Assembly: GCF_000378345.1 (NCBI RefSeq)
Contig: NZ_KB899544.1
Coordinates: 186,001-250,000, forward strand
DNA from: Hirschia maritima DSM 19733
GTDB taxonomy: Bacteria; Pseudomonadota; Alphaproteobacteria; Caulobacterales; Hyphomonadaceae
Length of the DNA: 64,000 nucleotides
Reading direction: 5' to 3'
How positions within the stretch are numbered: position 1 is the first letter of the stretch; each line of letters begins with the position of its first letter. Under the pieces are notes generated by a model that searched no databases, was not told the DNA's origin, and saw nothing but the letters and a program-made list of their open reading frames with translations. Both the position numbers and the translations under genes were made by a program. Positions 27,087 to 36,719 of the stretch are shown piece after piece.

Positions 27087-28145
27087 ATGCGGAAACGAGT
27101 TAAACACTTAAATGCTCTGCTAATCGGAATGGGGGCTTTGTTATTTGTATCTGCATGTAACAAAGCGCCAAGCACCGATCACTATTCTCAGTCGGAACTA
27201 ATCAAAGGTGTCAACTATATTGGAATATCTGTTTCTGACTTGGCGGCTGCTGAAGCTTTCTATTCAAATTCAATAGAAGGCTTGGAAGTTGTGGAGAGAA
27301 AGGTGCTGGAGCAAACTTCAGTACTGGATTCACTCGCAGGTGAAGACGGGCTAGTTGTGGATTCAGTTATGTTGAGGAGCAGCAATGCTCAATTGCGTCT
27401 AATGCAGTTTGCGGAGAATGATCATACAGAAGTTGATGCTGTTCCCGTGAATGGTCCAGGCATGATGCATGTCTGCTTTCAGGTGGACGAAAAGATTCAA
27501 GCTTACCAGAAGTTTTTAAACAATGGTGCCAAGACTATAGGTGATCCAGAAATGGTTCAGCTAAATCCTCTTCGACCCGTCAAATATGCTTATGTAAAAG
27601 ATCTCGATGACACGATTGTTGAAATTGAACACGTCGACATCAAAGCGGCAAAGTTGAAAGAGCCACCCAAACATAACCATCGAATGCGCCATATTGCGCT
27701 AGCAACTGGTGATGTTGAGAGGTTGGCTTTATTTTATCAGAAGCTTCTTGAAGCAAAAGCTCCTAGACGTTTTGACAATATCTCTTCTAAAAAGATTGAT
27801 AGGGTTGCTGGTATGGAAGGTTCTAAACTCACTATGGCTTGGTTTCATATTGGAAATTTGGAACTAGAGCTGGCCCAATATCATAGTCATCCACCTCAAG
27901 AGTTGAGTGGGACCCGTCCGATCCAGGCGCATGGATACAACATGATTATGCTTGATGTGACGGACGCCGATGCTGTTAGCAGTTTGGTTGTTGCAGCCGG
28001 TGGTACAATTGTTTCTGAGAAAGAGATGCTTGATGGTGGGGAGGTGATTTTTGCTCGTGACCCAGATGGCAATCTACTTGGGCTACAAGAAGCGTCGCCG
28101 GAATCCATAATTTCATCAGACAATTTTTTGAGCAATCTAATGTAG
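27087..28145 (+). CDS. Lipoprotein with two VOC (glyoxalase/bleomycin-resistance) domains
   Basis: A 352-residue protein with a lipoprotein signal (lipobox VSAC, Cys24; the next residue Asn suggests outer-membrane retention). Two VOC modules follow. The first spans about residues 42-185 (VNYIGISVSDLAAAEAFYSNSI, MMHVCFQVD, YVKDLDDTIVEIEHVD). The second spans about 200-335 (MRHIALATGDVERLALFYQKLL, YNMIMLDVTDADA, FARDPDGNLLGLQE). His and Glu residues sit at the usual metal positions of VOC dioxygenases or lyases. An exported double-VOC enzyme next to a TonB receptor and a PQQ dehydrogenase is unusual; it may act on an aromatic or keto substrate in the periplasm. The function is not known. Confidence 0.82.
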   Translation: MRKRVKHLNALLIGMGALLFVSACNKAPSTDHYSQSELIKGVNYIGISVSDLAAAEAFYSNSIEGLEVVERKVLEQTSVLDSLAGEDGLVVDSVMLRSSNAQLRLMQFAENDHTEVDAVPVNGPGMMHVCFQVDEKIQAYQKFLNNGAKTIGDPEMVQLNPLRPVKYAYVKDLDDTIVEIEHVDIKAAKLKEPPKHNHRMRHIALATGDVERLALFYQKLLEAKAPRRFDNISSKKIDRVAGMEGSKLTMAWFHIGNLELELAQYHSHPPQELSGTRPIQAHGYNMIMLDVTDADAVSSLVVAAGGTIVSEKEMLDGGEVIFARDPDGNLLGLQEASPESIISSDNFLSNLM

Positions 28146-28186
28146 TGTTTTTCCTCTCCCAAGTGGAATGCACGGGTGAGCCTGTG

Positions 28187-28217
28187 GGGAAGGAGTAAAT
28201 AGGATCTACTCCTTCCC
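28187..28217 (+). terminator. Strong hairpin between VOC lipoprotein and dehydrogenase genes
   Basis: GGGAAGGAGTA (28187-28197) pairs perfectly with TACTCCTTCCC (28207-28217) around a 9-base loop. Only a short TTTT follows, after 5 bases. It probably attenuates transcription from the receptor/VOC pair into the dehydrogenase gene. Confidence 0.65.
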
Positions 28218-28271
28218 GAAGGCTTTTAACAAATTCACTAAGCCAGCGAGTTTAGATTTAAGGCAAATGTA

Positions 28272-30737
28272 ATGGTAGCAAGAATTTTCAACTGGGCTTT
28301 TATAATATTTCTTATGCTGGTCGGTATATACCTGACTTTGCTTGGTGGATTTTTAACCTACCTGGGAGGCAGCCTATATTATGTGGTAGCCGGAATAGGA
28401 ATGTTGGTAGTTGGAACTCTCTACATTCGCAAAAATGAATGGGCTGTTCGTATTTATGCTTTGATGCTCGGATTGACTATTGTTTGGTCACTTTTCGAGG
28501 CAGGGTTAGATTTTATGGCCTTACTTCCACGCCTTGCTGCTTGGATCGTCGTTGGTGGTTGTTTCTTATTGCCTTGGAGGCGTGAATTTGTAAGGGGGCT
28601 TGCGGTTGCAAAATTTCCAAAATTACCGGCGTCGCAAATTCTATTGAAATGCGGAATGGGAGTAGGGGGAGTTGCCCTGCTATTGTCAGCGGTTCAAGGC
28701 TATGAACGAAATTCTACCGGATCTGAATTTGATTCACAAAGCCCGGAAACGGTTCAAGATTGGCGTCAATATGGTAATGATGATGGGGGGACTCGATTTG
28801 CTCAAATTGATCAGATCAACACTGAGAATGTTTCGAAATTAAAAGAAGTATGGCGCTTTCGTACTGGTGTGTCAGATGACTTCAAAATGACACCTCTTCA
28901 AGTGAATGGTCTGTTGTATCTTTGCGGGGCAAACAATGTGTTGATCGCTGTCGATGATACGACAGGCAAAGAGGTTTGGCGATATGACACAAAGTCTGAA
29001 CCCACTGCGCAACATCAATACGCAAAAACATGCCGCGGTATTAGCTATTTTGAAGCGCCTGAAAGTTATCAGGGTGAGTGTAAAAAGCGCATAGTCACTG
29101 GTACTGTCGATGCCCGAATGATGACTGTCGATGCTATGACAGGTGAGCTGTGTACGGAATTTGGGGAAGAGGGGGCAATCGACCTGCGCAAGGGTATGAG
29201 TCCTCATGCGCCTGATGATTATTACGTGACATCACCACCTCTTGTTGCGGGCGATGTGTTTGTTGTTGGTGGTTTAGTCCTGGACTCTCAAGATTTAGGT
29301 CTGCCTTCAGGTGTTGTCCGCGCGTATGATGCTATTACTGGTGAATTTCGCTGGGCGTGGGATGTTGGAAACCCAGACTACAAAGGCGAACCAAAAGAAG
29401 GTGAGACCTATACGCCGGGAACGCCAAATGTTTGGTCTATAATGAGTTATGATGCCGAATTGGATCTCATTTATGCGCCTACTGGTAATGCATCACCAGA
29501 TTACTATGGGGGGGAACGCAGGCAATTTGATGATGAATATTCATCTGCAGTCGTAGCCATAGATGCTGAAACGGGAAATACTGTTTGGAAGTTTCAAACA
29601 GTGTATCACGATGTGTGGGATTATGATGTTCCTGCTCAACCTGTATTGTTGGATGTGCGCAAAGATGGAGAGCAGGTACCTTCTGTTGCAGTGCCAACAA
29701 AACGTGGTGAAATTTTCTTGCTAGATCGCCGTGATGGAAGTCCGGTGCACCCAATTGAAGATCGCCCAGTTCCGCAAGATCCAGTGATAGGGGATTATCT
29801 TGCTGAGACGCAACCTTTCTCTTCGTTGCCGCATTTTCGTCCATTCTTGCATGAAAAGGATATGTGGGGCCTAACACCTTTGGATCAGCTACTGTGCCGC
29901 GTTGAATATAAAATGATGCGATATGAGGGGCATTTTACACCGCCTACAGAGAAAGGCAGTTTGCTATTTCCTGCCAATTTCGGAGGGTTTAATTGGGGAA
30001 GTGTATCTGTTGATGCTGACAATGGATTATTGGTAGCTGCACCTATGTTGCTCGCAAACCGCATTCTTCAAGTAACACCTGAGCAAGTGGCTGATGCTGG
30101 TCCTAGAGCTGCTTTGTTGTTGGGTAAAAATCATCCAGCTGTTCGTTTGGACCCGGAGGGACCAATGCCTGAAATGGGGGAAGCTGATGCAAGCGACCCT
30201 TACGACCATCGCCGTATCAAATTTTATGCAGTGACCATGCCATTTATGTCTCGATTTGCGTTGCCTTTGCTCGGTGGCACGCAGGTTCCTTGTTTTGAGC
30301 CGCCTTGGTCTCAGATTGCTGTTATCGATTTGAATACCAACGAACTTATGTGGAAACGCCCGCTGGGAAGCATGAAGGAATCCGGTCCATTTGGTTGGCG
30401 TTCTGGATTGCCATTTAGTGTGGGTACTCCTGTGCGAGCAGGTACGATGACAACGCGCGGCGGATTGACTTTTATGAGTTCTACTATGGACAGAACGGTG
30501 CGAGCATTTGACGTAAGAACAGGTAAGGTGGAGTGGTCGCAAGAATTGCCTGGAAACGGGCAGGCCACGCCCATGAGTTATGTGTCTGAGAAGTCCGGCA
30601 AGCAATACATCATTGTAACAGTGCCAAATCCAGGATGGAGATATCCGAGAGATCCAGTCAGTGGGAACTACACAGATAGTCAAAGTGTTATTGATGGGAA
30701 GGGCGGATATGTTATCGCCTATGCGCTTGATGAATAG
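28272..30737 (+). CDS. Membrane-bound PQQ-dependent dehydrogenase, glucose/quinate/shikimate family
   Basis: An 821-residue protein. The first 150 residues form about five membrane helices (FIIFLMLVGIYLTLLGGFLTYLGG and following), typical of the Gcd/QuiA quinone-linked anchor. A large periplasmic eight-bladed PQQ propeller follows, starting at DWRQYGNDDGGTRFAQIDQINTENVSKLKEVWRFRTG. YDVWDYDVPAQPVL and GWRSGLPFSVGTPVRAG match the Gcd core. The family oxidises D-glucose or quinate in the periplasm and reduces ubiquinone. The locus elsewhere has a lipoprotein gluconolactonase, a GntP permease and gluconokinase, which would complete direct glucose oxidation. The immediate neighbours (TonB receptor, VOC lipoprotein) leave quinate-like substrates open. 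No pqq genes are in the window. Confidence 0.9.
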   Translation: MVARIFNWAFIIFLMLVGIYLTLLGGFLTYLGGSLYYVVAGIGMLVVGTLYIRKNEWAVRIYALMLGLTIVWSLFEAGLDFMALLPRLAAWIVVGGCFLLPWRREFVRGLAVAKFPKLPASQILLKCGMGVGGVALLLSAVQGYERNSTGSEFDSQSPETVQDWRQYGNDDGGTRFAQIDQINTENVSKLKEVWRFRTGVSDDFKMTPLQVNGLLYLCGANNVLIAVDDTTGKEVWRYDTKSEPTAQHQYAKTCRGISYFEAPESYQGECKKRIVTGTVDARMMTVDAMTGELCTEFGEEGAIDLRKGMSPHAPDDYYVTSPPLVAGDVFVVGGLVLDSQDLGLPSGVVRAYDAITGEFRWAWDVGNPDYKGEPKEGETYTPGTPNVWSIMSYDAELDLIYAPTGNASPDYYGGERRQFDDEYSSAVVAIDAETGNTVWKFQTVYHDVWDYDVPAQPVLLDVRKDGEQVPSVAVPTKRGEIFLLDRRDGSPVHPIEDRPVPQDPVIGDYLAETQPFSSLPHFRPFLHEKDMWGLTPLDQLLCRVEYKMMRYEGHFTPPTEKGSLLFPANFGGFNWGSVSVDADNGLLVAAPMLLANRILQVTPEQVADAGPRAALLLGKNHPAVRLDPEGPMPEMGEADASDPYDHRRIKFYAVTMPFMSRFALPLLGGTQVPCFEPPWSQIAVIDLNTNELMWKRPLGSMKESGPFGWRSGLPFSVGTPVRAGTMTTRGGLTFMSSTMDRTVRAFDVRTGKVEWSQELPGNGQATPMSYVSEKSGKQYIIVTVPNPGWRYPRDPVSGNYTDSQSVIDGKGGYVIAYALDE

Positions 30738-30866
30738 CTTTAACAATTGAGGGGCATGTCAAAGGCTTTCTTCAATTTTAAATTACGCATAGTGTTATAG
30801 AATCAAGAATAATCTGGAGGGTGCAGCGGCTTATTGTGTGCCCTCTCTTGCGTAAAAGTATATAAC

Positions 30867-31490
30867 ATGACTGAAGAAGCGACAAAAACCAGAACACGGC
30901 TCAGTCCCGAGAAGCGAAGGTCACTTATATTGGACAGTGCCGCGATTATTGTCGCGCGTGATGGGGTTGCTCAAGTTTCGATGGATGCGATTGGGCGTGA
31001 GGCTGGAGTCAGTAAATCGCTTGTTTATAATTACTTTGAAAACTTAACTGAGCTTTTGAAGGAGCTTTTGGAGCGTGAGCTGAAAGAGCAACGCTTTCAT
31101 CAAGCAAAAGCTGCGGAGAATGCTGAAACTTTTGAAGAATTGGTCAGGGGCGTGACGCATGAGTATCTGTCGTATATTGCCAAGCGTGGTTTGTTGATTG
31201 AGCGTTTGCAGTCAGAGCCAAGCCTATCTGATATATCCAATCCGACTGACTATAGTAGAGAGACTTCTGTTGAATACCTCACCGAGATAGTGGTCCGCAA
31301 TTTCGGACTGGATCCAGATATTGCGCGCGCAGCAACGGATATTTCGTTTGGATTGCCTGCAGCCGCTGGAAATTATCTTTTGCATTCGGAAATGGAACTA
31401 AAAAAAATAGAAGATCTGACAGTGACAATGATTTTGGGATCATTGTCAGCTGTCAATAATGATAATTCCATACGGAAGTTGAAGATTTAA
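30867..31490 (+). CDS. TetR-family transcriptional regulator
   Basis: A 207-residue repressor-type protein. The N-terminal helix-turn-helix is clear: PEKRRSLILDSAAIIVARDGVAQVSMDAIGREAGVSKSLVYNYFENLTELLKELLERE (shown in part; residues about 13-68). The C-terminal domain is the variable ligand-binding half. ATG 30867 is chosen over 30834 because the family N-terminus is short. It lies 129 bases after the PQQ dehydrogenase and converges on an SDR, so it may control either. No clear operator palindrome was found. Confidence 0.88.
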   Translation: MTEEATKTRTRLSPEKRRSLILDSAAIIVARDGVAQVSMDAIGREAGVSKSLVYNYFENLTELLKELLERELKEQRFHQAKAAENAETFEELVRGVTHEYLSYIAKRGLLIERLQSEPSLSDISNPTDYSRETSVEYLTEIVVRNFGLDPDIARAATDISFGLPAAAGNYLLHSEMELKKIEDLTVTMILGSLSAVNNDNSIRKLKI

Positions 31491-31501
31491 AAAGAATAAA
31501 G

Positions 31502-32260
31502 CTAGAAAACGTTGACTGACTGGCCGCCATCTAAAACGATCGATTGACCAGTCATATAATTGCTTTTTTGTGATGCCAGATAAACAGCGATTCCTTCCAT
31601 GTCTTCTAGTTGGCCGCCTTTTCCATTTGCCGTTCTGCGCATGCAAGTTTCTCGAAATATTGCTGGTGCGTTTAGGGACATTTCAGTCTCGATATAGCCA
31701 GGTAGAATAGCATTTGCTTGGATGTTCATTGGTCCAAGTTCAATTGCAAGTGCTCGAATTAATCCGTTTACTGCTGCTTTGGTTGCGGAATAGGTTGTAT
31801 TTCTAGGTGTGCCTACAATAGCTGCGGCTGAAGACGTAACGATTAGTTTTCCAGGAGATTGTTGCTTTAGGAATTCGCGTATAGCTGCCTGAAATGTAAG
31901 GATTACACTGGTGAGGTTTAGGTCAACATTGAACCGCCAATCATCCATAGATAATTCGTGAAGGGGGCCAGTTACTCCGCCGCCTCCCGCGTTTGCGAAA
32001 AAGCTGTCTATTTTTCCAAACCTTGAAATAGTGGATGCCATTGCTTCTTTGACATTCTTTTCATTTGTAACGTCACAAGTGAAGCTTTCTACATCGCCCC
32101 CAAGTTCTTTGAGTTCACTTAGGGCTAATTGATTTTTTTCGCTGTTTCTTCCCCAGATCGCAATCTTTGCATTTGCTTTGACAAGACCTTTCGCCATTGC
32201 GAGGCCGAGTCCGCCGTTTCCGCCCGTGATAACTGCAACGTGGTTGGTGAGGTCCATCAT
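31502..32260 (-). CDS. SDR oxidoreductase
   Basis: A 252-residue classical short-chain dehydrogenase. VITGGNGGLGLAMA gives the cofactor loop (residues about 10-23), NAGGGG follows, SSAAAIVG carries the catalytic Ser, and YSATKAAVNGL holds the Tyr and Lys. LPGYIETEM and TGQSIVLDGGQSVNVF are at the C-terminus. Arg in IWGRNSEK suggests NADP preference. It converges on the TetR gene with an 11-base gap. The substrate is unknown; glucose, polyol or 3-keto substrates are all possible. Confidence 0.87.
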   Translation of the reverse strand: MMDLTNHVAVITGGNGGLGLAMAKGLVKANAKIAIWGRNSEKNQLALSELKELGGDVESFTCDVTNEKNVKEAMASTISRFGKIDSFFANAGGGGVTGPLHELSMDDWRFNVDLNLTSVILTFQAAIREFLKQQSPGKLIVTSSAAAIVGTPRNTTYSATKAAVNGLIRALAIELGPMNIQANAILPGYIETEMSLNAPAIFRETCMRRTANGKGGQLEDMEGIAVYLASQKSNYMTGQSIVLDGGQSVNVF

Positions 32261-32508
32261 AATTCATTCTGCCGTGGTTGCTATAAGTGCTGCCTCTAAG
32301 GATGAGGTTATTGGAAAAAAAGTCAATAACAATTTCAAAATTAGCGGAAAATTGATATTTTAAGTGGTTTTAGTAGACGTCAGAGTGTTTTGTTGGCTTA
32401 TTGGTCAGCAAGCGGGTGGGGCGTTTTGTTCCACTTTAGGTTCGTATCATTGACAATTCGAGATGTTCCTTTTAGGTGCCCGATATGTTGAGGAACGGCT
32501 ATCAAACT

Positions 32509-32901
32509 ATGAGTACGAAACAATCCTTCATTGCATTTGCTGCAATGATTGTCTTTGTGCGCGCTTTAGTTCCTGCCGGATGGATGTTGGCACCTAGTGA
32601 AAACGGGGACAGCATTAAAATTCAAGTTTGTGATGGGCATTGGGTAAATTGGAATCCAATTACAGGTCAGACCGATGAGAGTGATCTCGATGGAAATGAA
32701 TATCCTCAAGACAGTGCTGACCTCTATAATAAATGTGCATTTTCAATATCAGTGGATGTGGAGAAAACGGTCGAATATGACCATCTCGTTCAAACGAGCG
32801 TGTGGGCTAGCCTCACGATCCCGCGTCCTTCAACTGGACCACCGATAGGGCGTCAAAACCAATACCAATTACCCGCCAGAGGGCCTCCATACCCAGCCTA
32901 A
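32509..32901 (+). CDS. DUF2946-like small exported/membrane protein
   Basis: About 130 residues with an N-terminal hydrophobic stretch (SFIAFAAMIVFVRALVPAGWML), Cys-containing QVCDGHW, a later Cys and a C-terminal PARGPP. The RALVPAGWM...C...RGPP arrangement resembles DUF2946 proteins, which often lie beside TonB-dependent metal (copper) receptors. That fits, because a TonB receptor and a PepSY membrane protein follow immediately. ATG 32485 and GTG 32476 are alternative starts. The function is not known; the Cys and His residues could bind metal. I assign the family by pattern only. Confidence 0.6.
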   Translation: MSTKQSFIAFAAMIVFVRALVPAGWMLAPSENGDSIKIQVCDGHWVNWNPITGQTDESDLDGNEYPQDSADLYNKCAFSISVDVEKTVEYDHLVQTSVWASLTIPRPSTGPPIGRQNQYQLPARGPPYPA

Positions 32902-32976
32902 ATCTATTTGATTTTTTGGTTGGTTGTCCTGCGTTTCATTAAAAGAAAAGTGCGCAGGTTATTGGAGAATAAATTC

Positions 32977-35160
32977 GTGAATTTTTATCTTAAAACGGCT
33001 GCAAGTCTTGCGGTCCTTTCTGCGTCATCTGTCTTTTTTTCTGGCACCGCTTCGGCCCAAGGGGTGGGCCAACGTTCAGAGCGCATGCAGATGGATACAG
33101 TTGTGCTAACAGGCACTCAATTGAGTGGAACGGCAATTGATTCAGCCGCAGCTCGTGAAATTCTTGAGCGCGTACCTGGAGCCGTTGGTTTAGTTGAAGC
33201 TGATGTCTTCCTTGATGATTTTGCGCAAAGCATCGGGGATGCTTTGACATACACGCCGGGTGTCTTTGCTGATGTTTCAGCGCAGCGAGAAAGTCGTTTG
33301 TCAATTCGAGGATCCGGATTGAACTCCACTTTTGAGCGTCGTGGTTTGACTGTTTTGCGTGATGGTGTGCCAATTTCTCGTGCGAGTGGAGCGACTGAGT
33401 TCCAAGAAGTGGATCCACTTACAATCGACTATATCGAGGTTTTTAAAGGTGCAAATGGATTGCGCTACGGTGCTTCTTCTTTAGGAGGGGCGGTTAATAT
33501 TGTAACTCCAACAGGACGAACCCGTGACGAAACCGCATCATTGCGCTTAGAGACGGGAAGCTTCAATACATTTAGAGGAAGCGCAAGCCTTTCCCATGCA
33601 GGTGAAAAATGGGATTTTTATACCGGTCTGACAGGATTGAAATCAGACGGCTTTAGAGATCATTCCGATGTGAACAGTGTCTATAGTCATTCAAATTTAG
33701 GATACAAGTTCGATTCCGGAATTGATACGCGCTTTTATCTTACAGCGTTAAGCGACAACTTTGAATTATCTGGTAGCCTAACTTTTGATGAGGCAATGAA
33801 TAACCCGCGGGCCAACCCACCTGGTGTGTCTATCGGTCCATTTTTTCCGGGCGGTCCGGTTGTTGTTCTGGATGCAGGCCCTGAAGGGGATGATTGGGAT
33901 CGAAACCTCGACGTATATCGTTTGGCTAATAAAACGGTGATGCCATTTGAAAGCTTCAATATGGAAGTGGGTGCTTGGTACGCATATCGTGATCTTGATC
34001 ACGCGATTACGCGATTTGCGGGTATTATTGTTCAGCAAGAGGATGAGGTGGGAGCGTCTATTCGATTGGATGGTCAGACAAGTGTACTTGGCTTGGATGC
34101 TGGTTGGATTTTTGGAGCCCAGATTAGCTCATCAGAGAATGATGCGCGGAGATATGTAAACGACTTTGGTCGCCGAGGGGAACAAAGTTCAAGAAGTGAT
34201 CAATCAGCTGAAAATATTGTCTCATATGGGCAGTTTGACCTGTCTCTCACTAGCAACCTGACAGCAATTGCAGGTGTTCAGTATGTGAATGTCATTCGTG
34301 AAACCGAAGATGTCATGAATGGCGAGGCAGGTGAAAACGGTAAGGTTACAAAAGCTCAGTTTAGTCCAAAAATTGGTTTGCTTTGGGATGTAAATGACGA
34401 CGTTCAAATATTCATGAATGCCAATAAGTCCTTTGAACCAGCCAACATGTCTGACTTAACGGCTGGCGGTGCTTTGGACTTTACACCTTTGCAGGCCCAA
34501 AAAGCATGGACGGTAGAACTGGGGTCTCGTGGACAGAAAGGGCGTTACTCTTGGGATGTCGCTGTATATCGCAGTGAAATCGAGAATGAGTTTGTTGAAC
34601 TTCCATTCCCAGGATCCCGCGGAGCGGTATCGGCAACATTTAACGCAGGAGATACAATTCACCAAGGATTGGAGCTTGGGTTTGATGTGGATTTATCATC
34701 TGAAGAAATGAATGAAAATGGCGCGTCTTTTGTTTGGAGAAATGCGTATACATTTAATGATTTCACATTCGATAGTGAGCCATTAGATCCATTTGGACGT
34801 CTCAATGATTTATCCTTGAGTGGAAACAAATTGGCTGGGATACCTGAGCAAATTTATGTGACTGAGCTACGTTATGAAACGGATGGTTTTTACACTTCTG
34901 TAAATATGCGGCATGTGCCTGAGGGACCTTGGGGTGACTATGCAAACACATTCATGGTTGAGGGATACACTCTCTTTGGATTGAATGCTGGTTTCGATTT
35001 GACTGAAACGGTGAGTCTATTTGGTTCTATCGAGAACATTGGCAATAAAAACTATATTTCCAATGTATCAACTGTTGGAGACTTCTCTCAACAAGGCGGG
35101 AATATCTTCACACCTGGCACAGGCCGAGCAGTGTATGTCGGTTTGAAATCTTCATTTTAA
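32977..35160 (+). CDS. TonB-dependent receptor, siderophore/metal type
   Basis: A 727-residue outer-membrane receptor. The GTG at 32977 has GGAG 9 bases upstream and gives a clean signal peptide (MNFYLKTAASLAVLSASS... ending TASAQ), so it is preferred to the longer frame from 32908. TonB-box-like MDTVVLTGTQ follows, then the plug with FAQSIGDALTYTPGVFADVSAQ, SRLSIRGSGLNSTFERRGLTVLRDGVPIS and IDYIEVFKGANGLRYGASSLGGAVNIVTPTG (shown in pieces). The barrel ends VYVGLKSSF. The short loops and the PepSY and DUF2946 neighbours favour an iron-chelate or copper ligand rather than a glycan. The exact ligand is unknown. Confidence 0.9.
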   Translation: MNFYLKTAASLAVLSASSVFFSGTASAQGVGQRSERMQMDTVVLTGTQLSGTAIDSAAAREILERVPGAVGLVEADVFLDDFAQSIGDALTYTPGVFADVSAQRESRLSIRGSGLNSTFERRGLTVLRDGVPISRASGATEFQEVDPLTIDYIEVFKGANGLRYGASSLGGAVNIVTPTGRTRDETASLRLETGSFNTFRGSASLSHAGEKWDFYTGLTGLKSDGFRDHSDVNSVYSHSNLGYKFDSGIDTRFYLTALSDNFELSGSLTFDEAMNNPRANPPGVSIGPFFPGGPVVVLDAGPEGDDWDRNLDVYRLANKTVMPFESFNMEVGAWYAYRDLDHAITRFAGIIVQQEDEVGASIRLDGQTSVLGLDAGWIFGAQISSSENDARRYVNDFGRRGEQSSRSDQSAENIVSYGQFDLSLTSNLTAIAGVQYVNVIRETEDVMNGEAGENGKVTKAQFSPKIGLLWDVNDDVQIFMNANKSFEPANMSDLTAGGALDFTPLQAQKAWTVELGSRGQKGRYSWDVAVYRSEIENEFVELPFPGSRGAVSATFNAGDTIHQGLELGFDVDLSSEEMNENGASFVWRNAYTFNDFTFDSEPLDPFGRLNDLSLSGNKLAGIPEQIYVTELRYETDGFYTSVNMRHVPEGPWGDYANTFMVEGYTLFGLNAGFDLTETVSLFGSIENIGNKNYISNVSTVGDFSQQGGNIFTPGTGRAVYVGLKSSF

Positions 35161-35185
35161 TTTAAGTTGAGAAGGGAGCACTGTT

Positions 35186-36655
35186 ATGCGTGTATTCTCG
35201 ATAAAGTATCATCGCATGCTAGGGCTGATTGCTGGAATAGCTTTGCTAATCTGGGGAATTTCAGGCCTTTTGCATCCGATTATGACGACGTGGGGACCGC
35301 AACAAGCAGTGTTCTTTCCTCCTAAGCAGGCGATAAATTTGCAAGGAGTTCATCCCTTGTCAGAGACGCTAGCAACTGCAGGCATAGAAAAGGCAAGTGC
35401 TGTTCGTGTTGTTCCATCTGATGGTAAAAATGTTCTTCAGGTCACGATTGAAGCCAATCAACCAAGGCAGTATTTTGAGCTGGTAAATGGAACAGAACTT
35501 ATCAACTATGATGTAAAGCATGCTGAGTATTTGGCGCGTTATTATACAAAGGCAGAAGAAGATATTCGGTCAGTTGAGTGGGTAGATGAATTTACTCCAG
35601 AATATCCTTGGGTGAATCGTCTCTTGCCGGTTTACAAAGTCAGTTTTGATAGACCCGATAATCTTTCAATCTTTGTGTATACCGAAACCAATGCATCGGC
35701 GGGATTATCCAATAATTTCAAGCACACAGTGCAAACAGGATTTCGCTGGCTTCATACTTGGAGCTGGTTTCCAAGGGATGCCGATTGGGCTCGTGTTGTT
35801 CTGATTTCACTCTTTATGCTGTCTCTTTTTTCAATTGCAGTGACAGGTATTGGAATGTTGCTGTTGATCAAGAGAAAAGCTCGTGCGCCGGGTGTGCGAG
35901 GATGGCATAGATTGGCTGGTTATGTATTGGCTTTACCGATCTTGTCTTATTCAGCCAGTGGTCTGTTTCACTTGCTTACATTTGCTGCGGTGCCGCCTGT
36001 GAGCAATCTACAATTATCTGAACCTATCGATCTCAATAAAGCTCATTTTCCAATTCATGAACAATGGGAAGAGATTAGCGCGGGGCTGAATGTATCAACG
36101 GTTTCTATCATTGAGGATGTAAACGGTAACCTCTTATATCGTTTGGGTATTGCAAAACCTCGCAGTGGTGGTCCGAACACAGCCGCAGAAATTCGAAATG
36201 CAAGATATGATGGGGTGGAGCGTACCGGTCCAGCTATTTATTTAGATGCATCCACAGGATTACCTGTAGAGCAGGGTGACAAAGAGTTGGCATTGCAGTT
36301 GAGTGAAAAATTCACGCAGAATGATCGTGAATTGATAGAAGATGCTGGCATAGTCACACGATTTGGTTCGGGATACGATTTTCGAAATAAGCGATTGCCT
36401 GTATGGCGCTTTGACTATGGAGCGCCTGTGAATGCGACAGTATTCGTAGATACAACAACAGGTGTATTGGCTGATGTAACACTCCATTCTGCAAAGCCTG
36501 AACAATGGAGTTTCTCTCAACTTCACAAGTTCGATTTTTTGCGAATGGCGGGGCGTGATGGGCAAAACGTAATTATCGCAATTATAGTGCTGTTATGTCT
36601 TGGTTTTCTTGCGGCGTTGGGTTTGCAAATGGATATCAAACGCCGCCGACGTTAG
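35186..36655 (+). CDS. PepSY-associated transmembrane protein
   Basis: A 489-residue inner-membrane protein of the PepSY-TM type. The first helix carries the usual His (KYHRMLGLIAGIALLIWGISGLLHP), a second pair lies around residues 195-235 (HTWSWFP, VVLISLFMLSLFSIAVTGIGMLLL), a further one follows at RLAGYVLALPILSYSASGLFH, and the last is near the C-terminus before KRRRR. PepSY-like periplasmic domains lie between the helices. Such proteins follow TonB siderophore receptors and are thought to act as ferric-reductase-like partners. It begins 25 bases after the receptor stop and is clearly in the same operon. Confidence 0.85.
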   Translation: MRVFSIKYHRMLGLIAGIALLIWGISGLLHPIMTTWGPQQAVFFPPKQAINLQGVHPLSETLATAGIEKASAVRVVPSDGKNVLQVTIEANQPRQYFELVNGTELINYDVKHAEYLARYYTKAEEDIRSVEWVDEFTPEYPWVNRLLPVYKVSFDRPDNLSIFVYTETNASAGLSNNFKHTVQTGFRWLHTWSWFPRDADWARVVLISLFMLSLFSIAVTGIGMLLLIKRKARAPGVRGWHRLAGYVLALPILSYSASGLFHLLTFAAVPPVSNLQLSEPIDLNKAHFPIHEQWEEISAGLNVSTVSIIEDVNGNLLYRLGIAKPRSGGPNTAAEIRNARYDGVERTGPAIYLDASTGLPVEQGDKELALQLSEKFTQNDRELIEDAGIVTRFGSGYDFRNKRLPVWRFDYGAPVNATVFVDTTTGVLADVTLHSAKPEQWSFSQLHKFDFLRMAGRDGQNVIIAIIVLLCLGFLAALGLQMDIKRRRR

Positions 36656-36665
36656 ATTTGGATTG

Positions 36666-36704
36666 GTCGCCGTGTTCTATCTTATTTTAATGGAACACGG
36701 TGAC
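36666..36704. terminator. Hairpin between convergent PepSY and LacI genes
   Basis: GTCGCCGTGTTC (36666-36677) pairs with GAACACGGTGAC (36693-36704) with one G-U pair and a 15-base loop. T-tracts are weak on both sides, so it is only a likely bidirectional terminator. Confidence 0.55.
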
Positions 36705-36719
36705 TGTATTCTAAAAAGT

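Noticed and set aside
30027-30746. 239-residue minus-strand open frame
   Set aside because: Antisense shadow of the PQQ dehydrogenase gene with low-complexity, His/Arg-rich composition.
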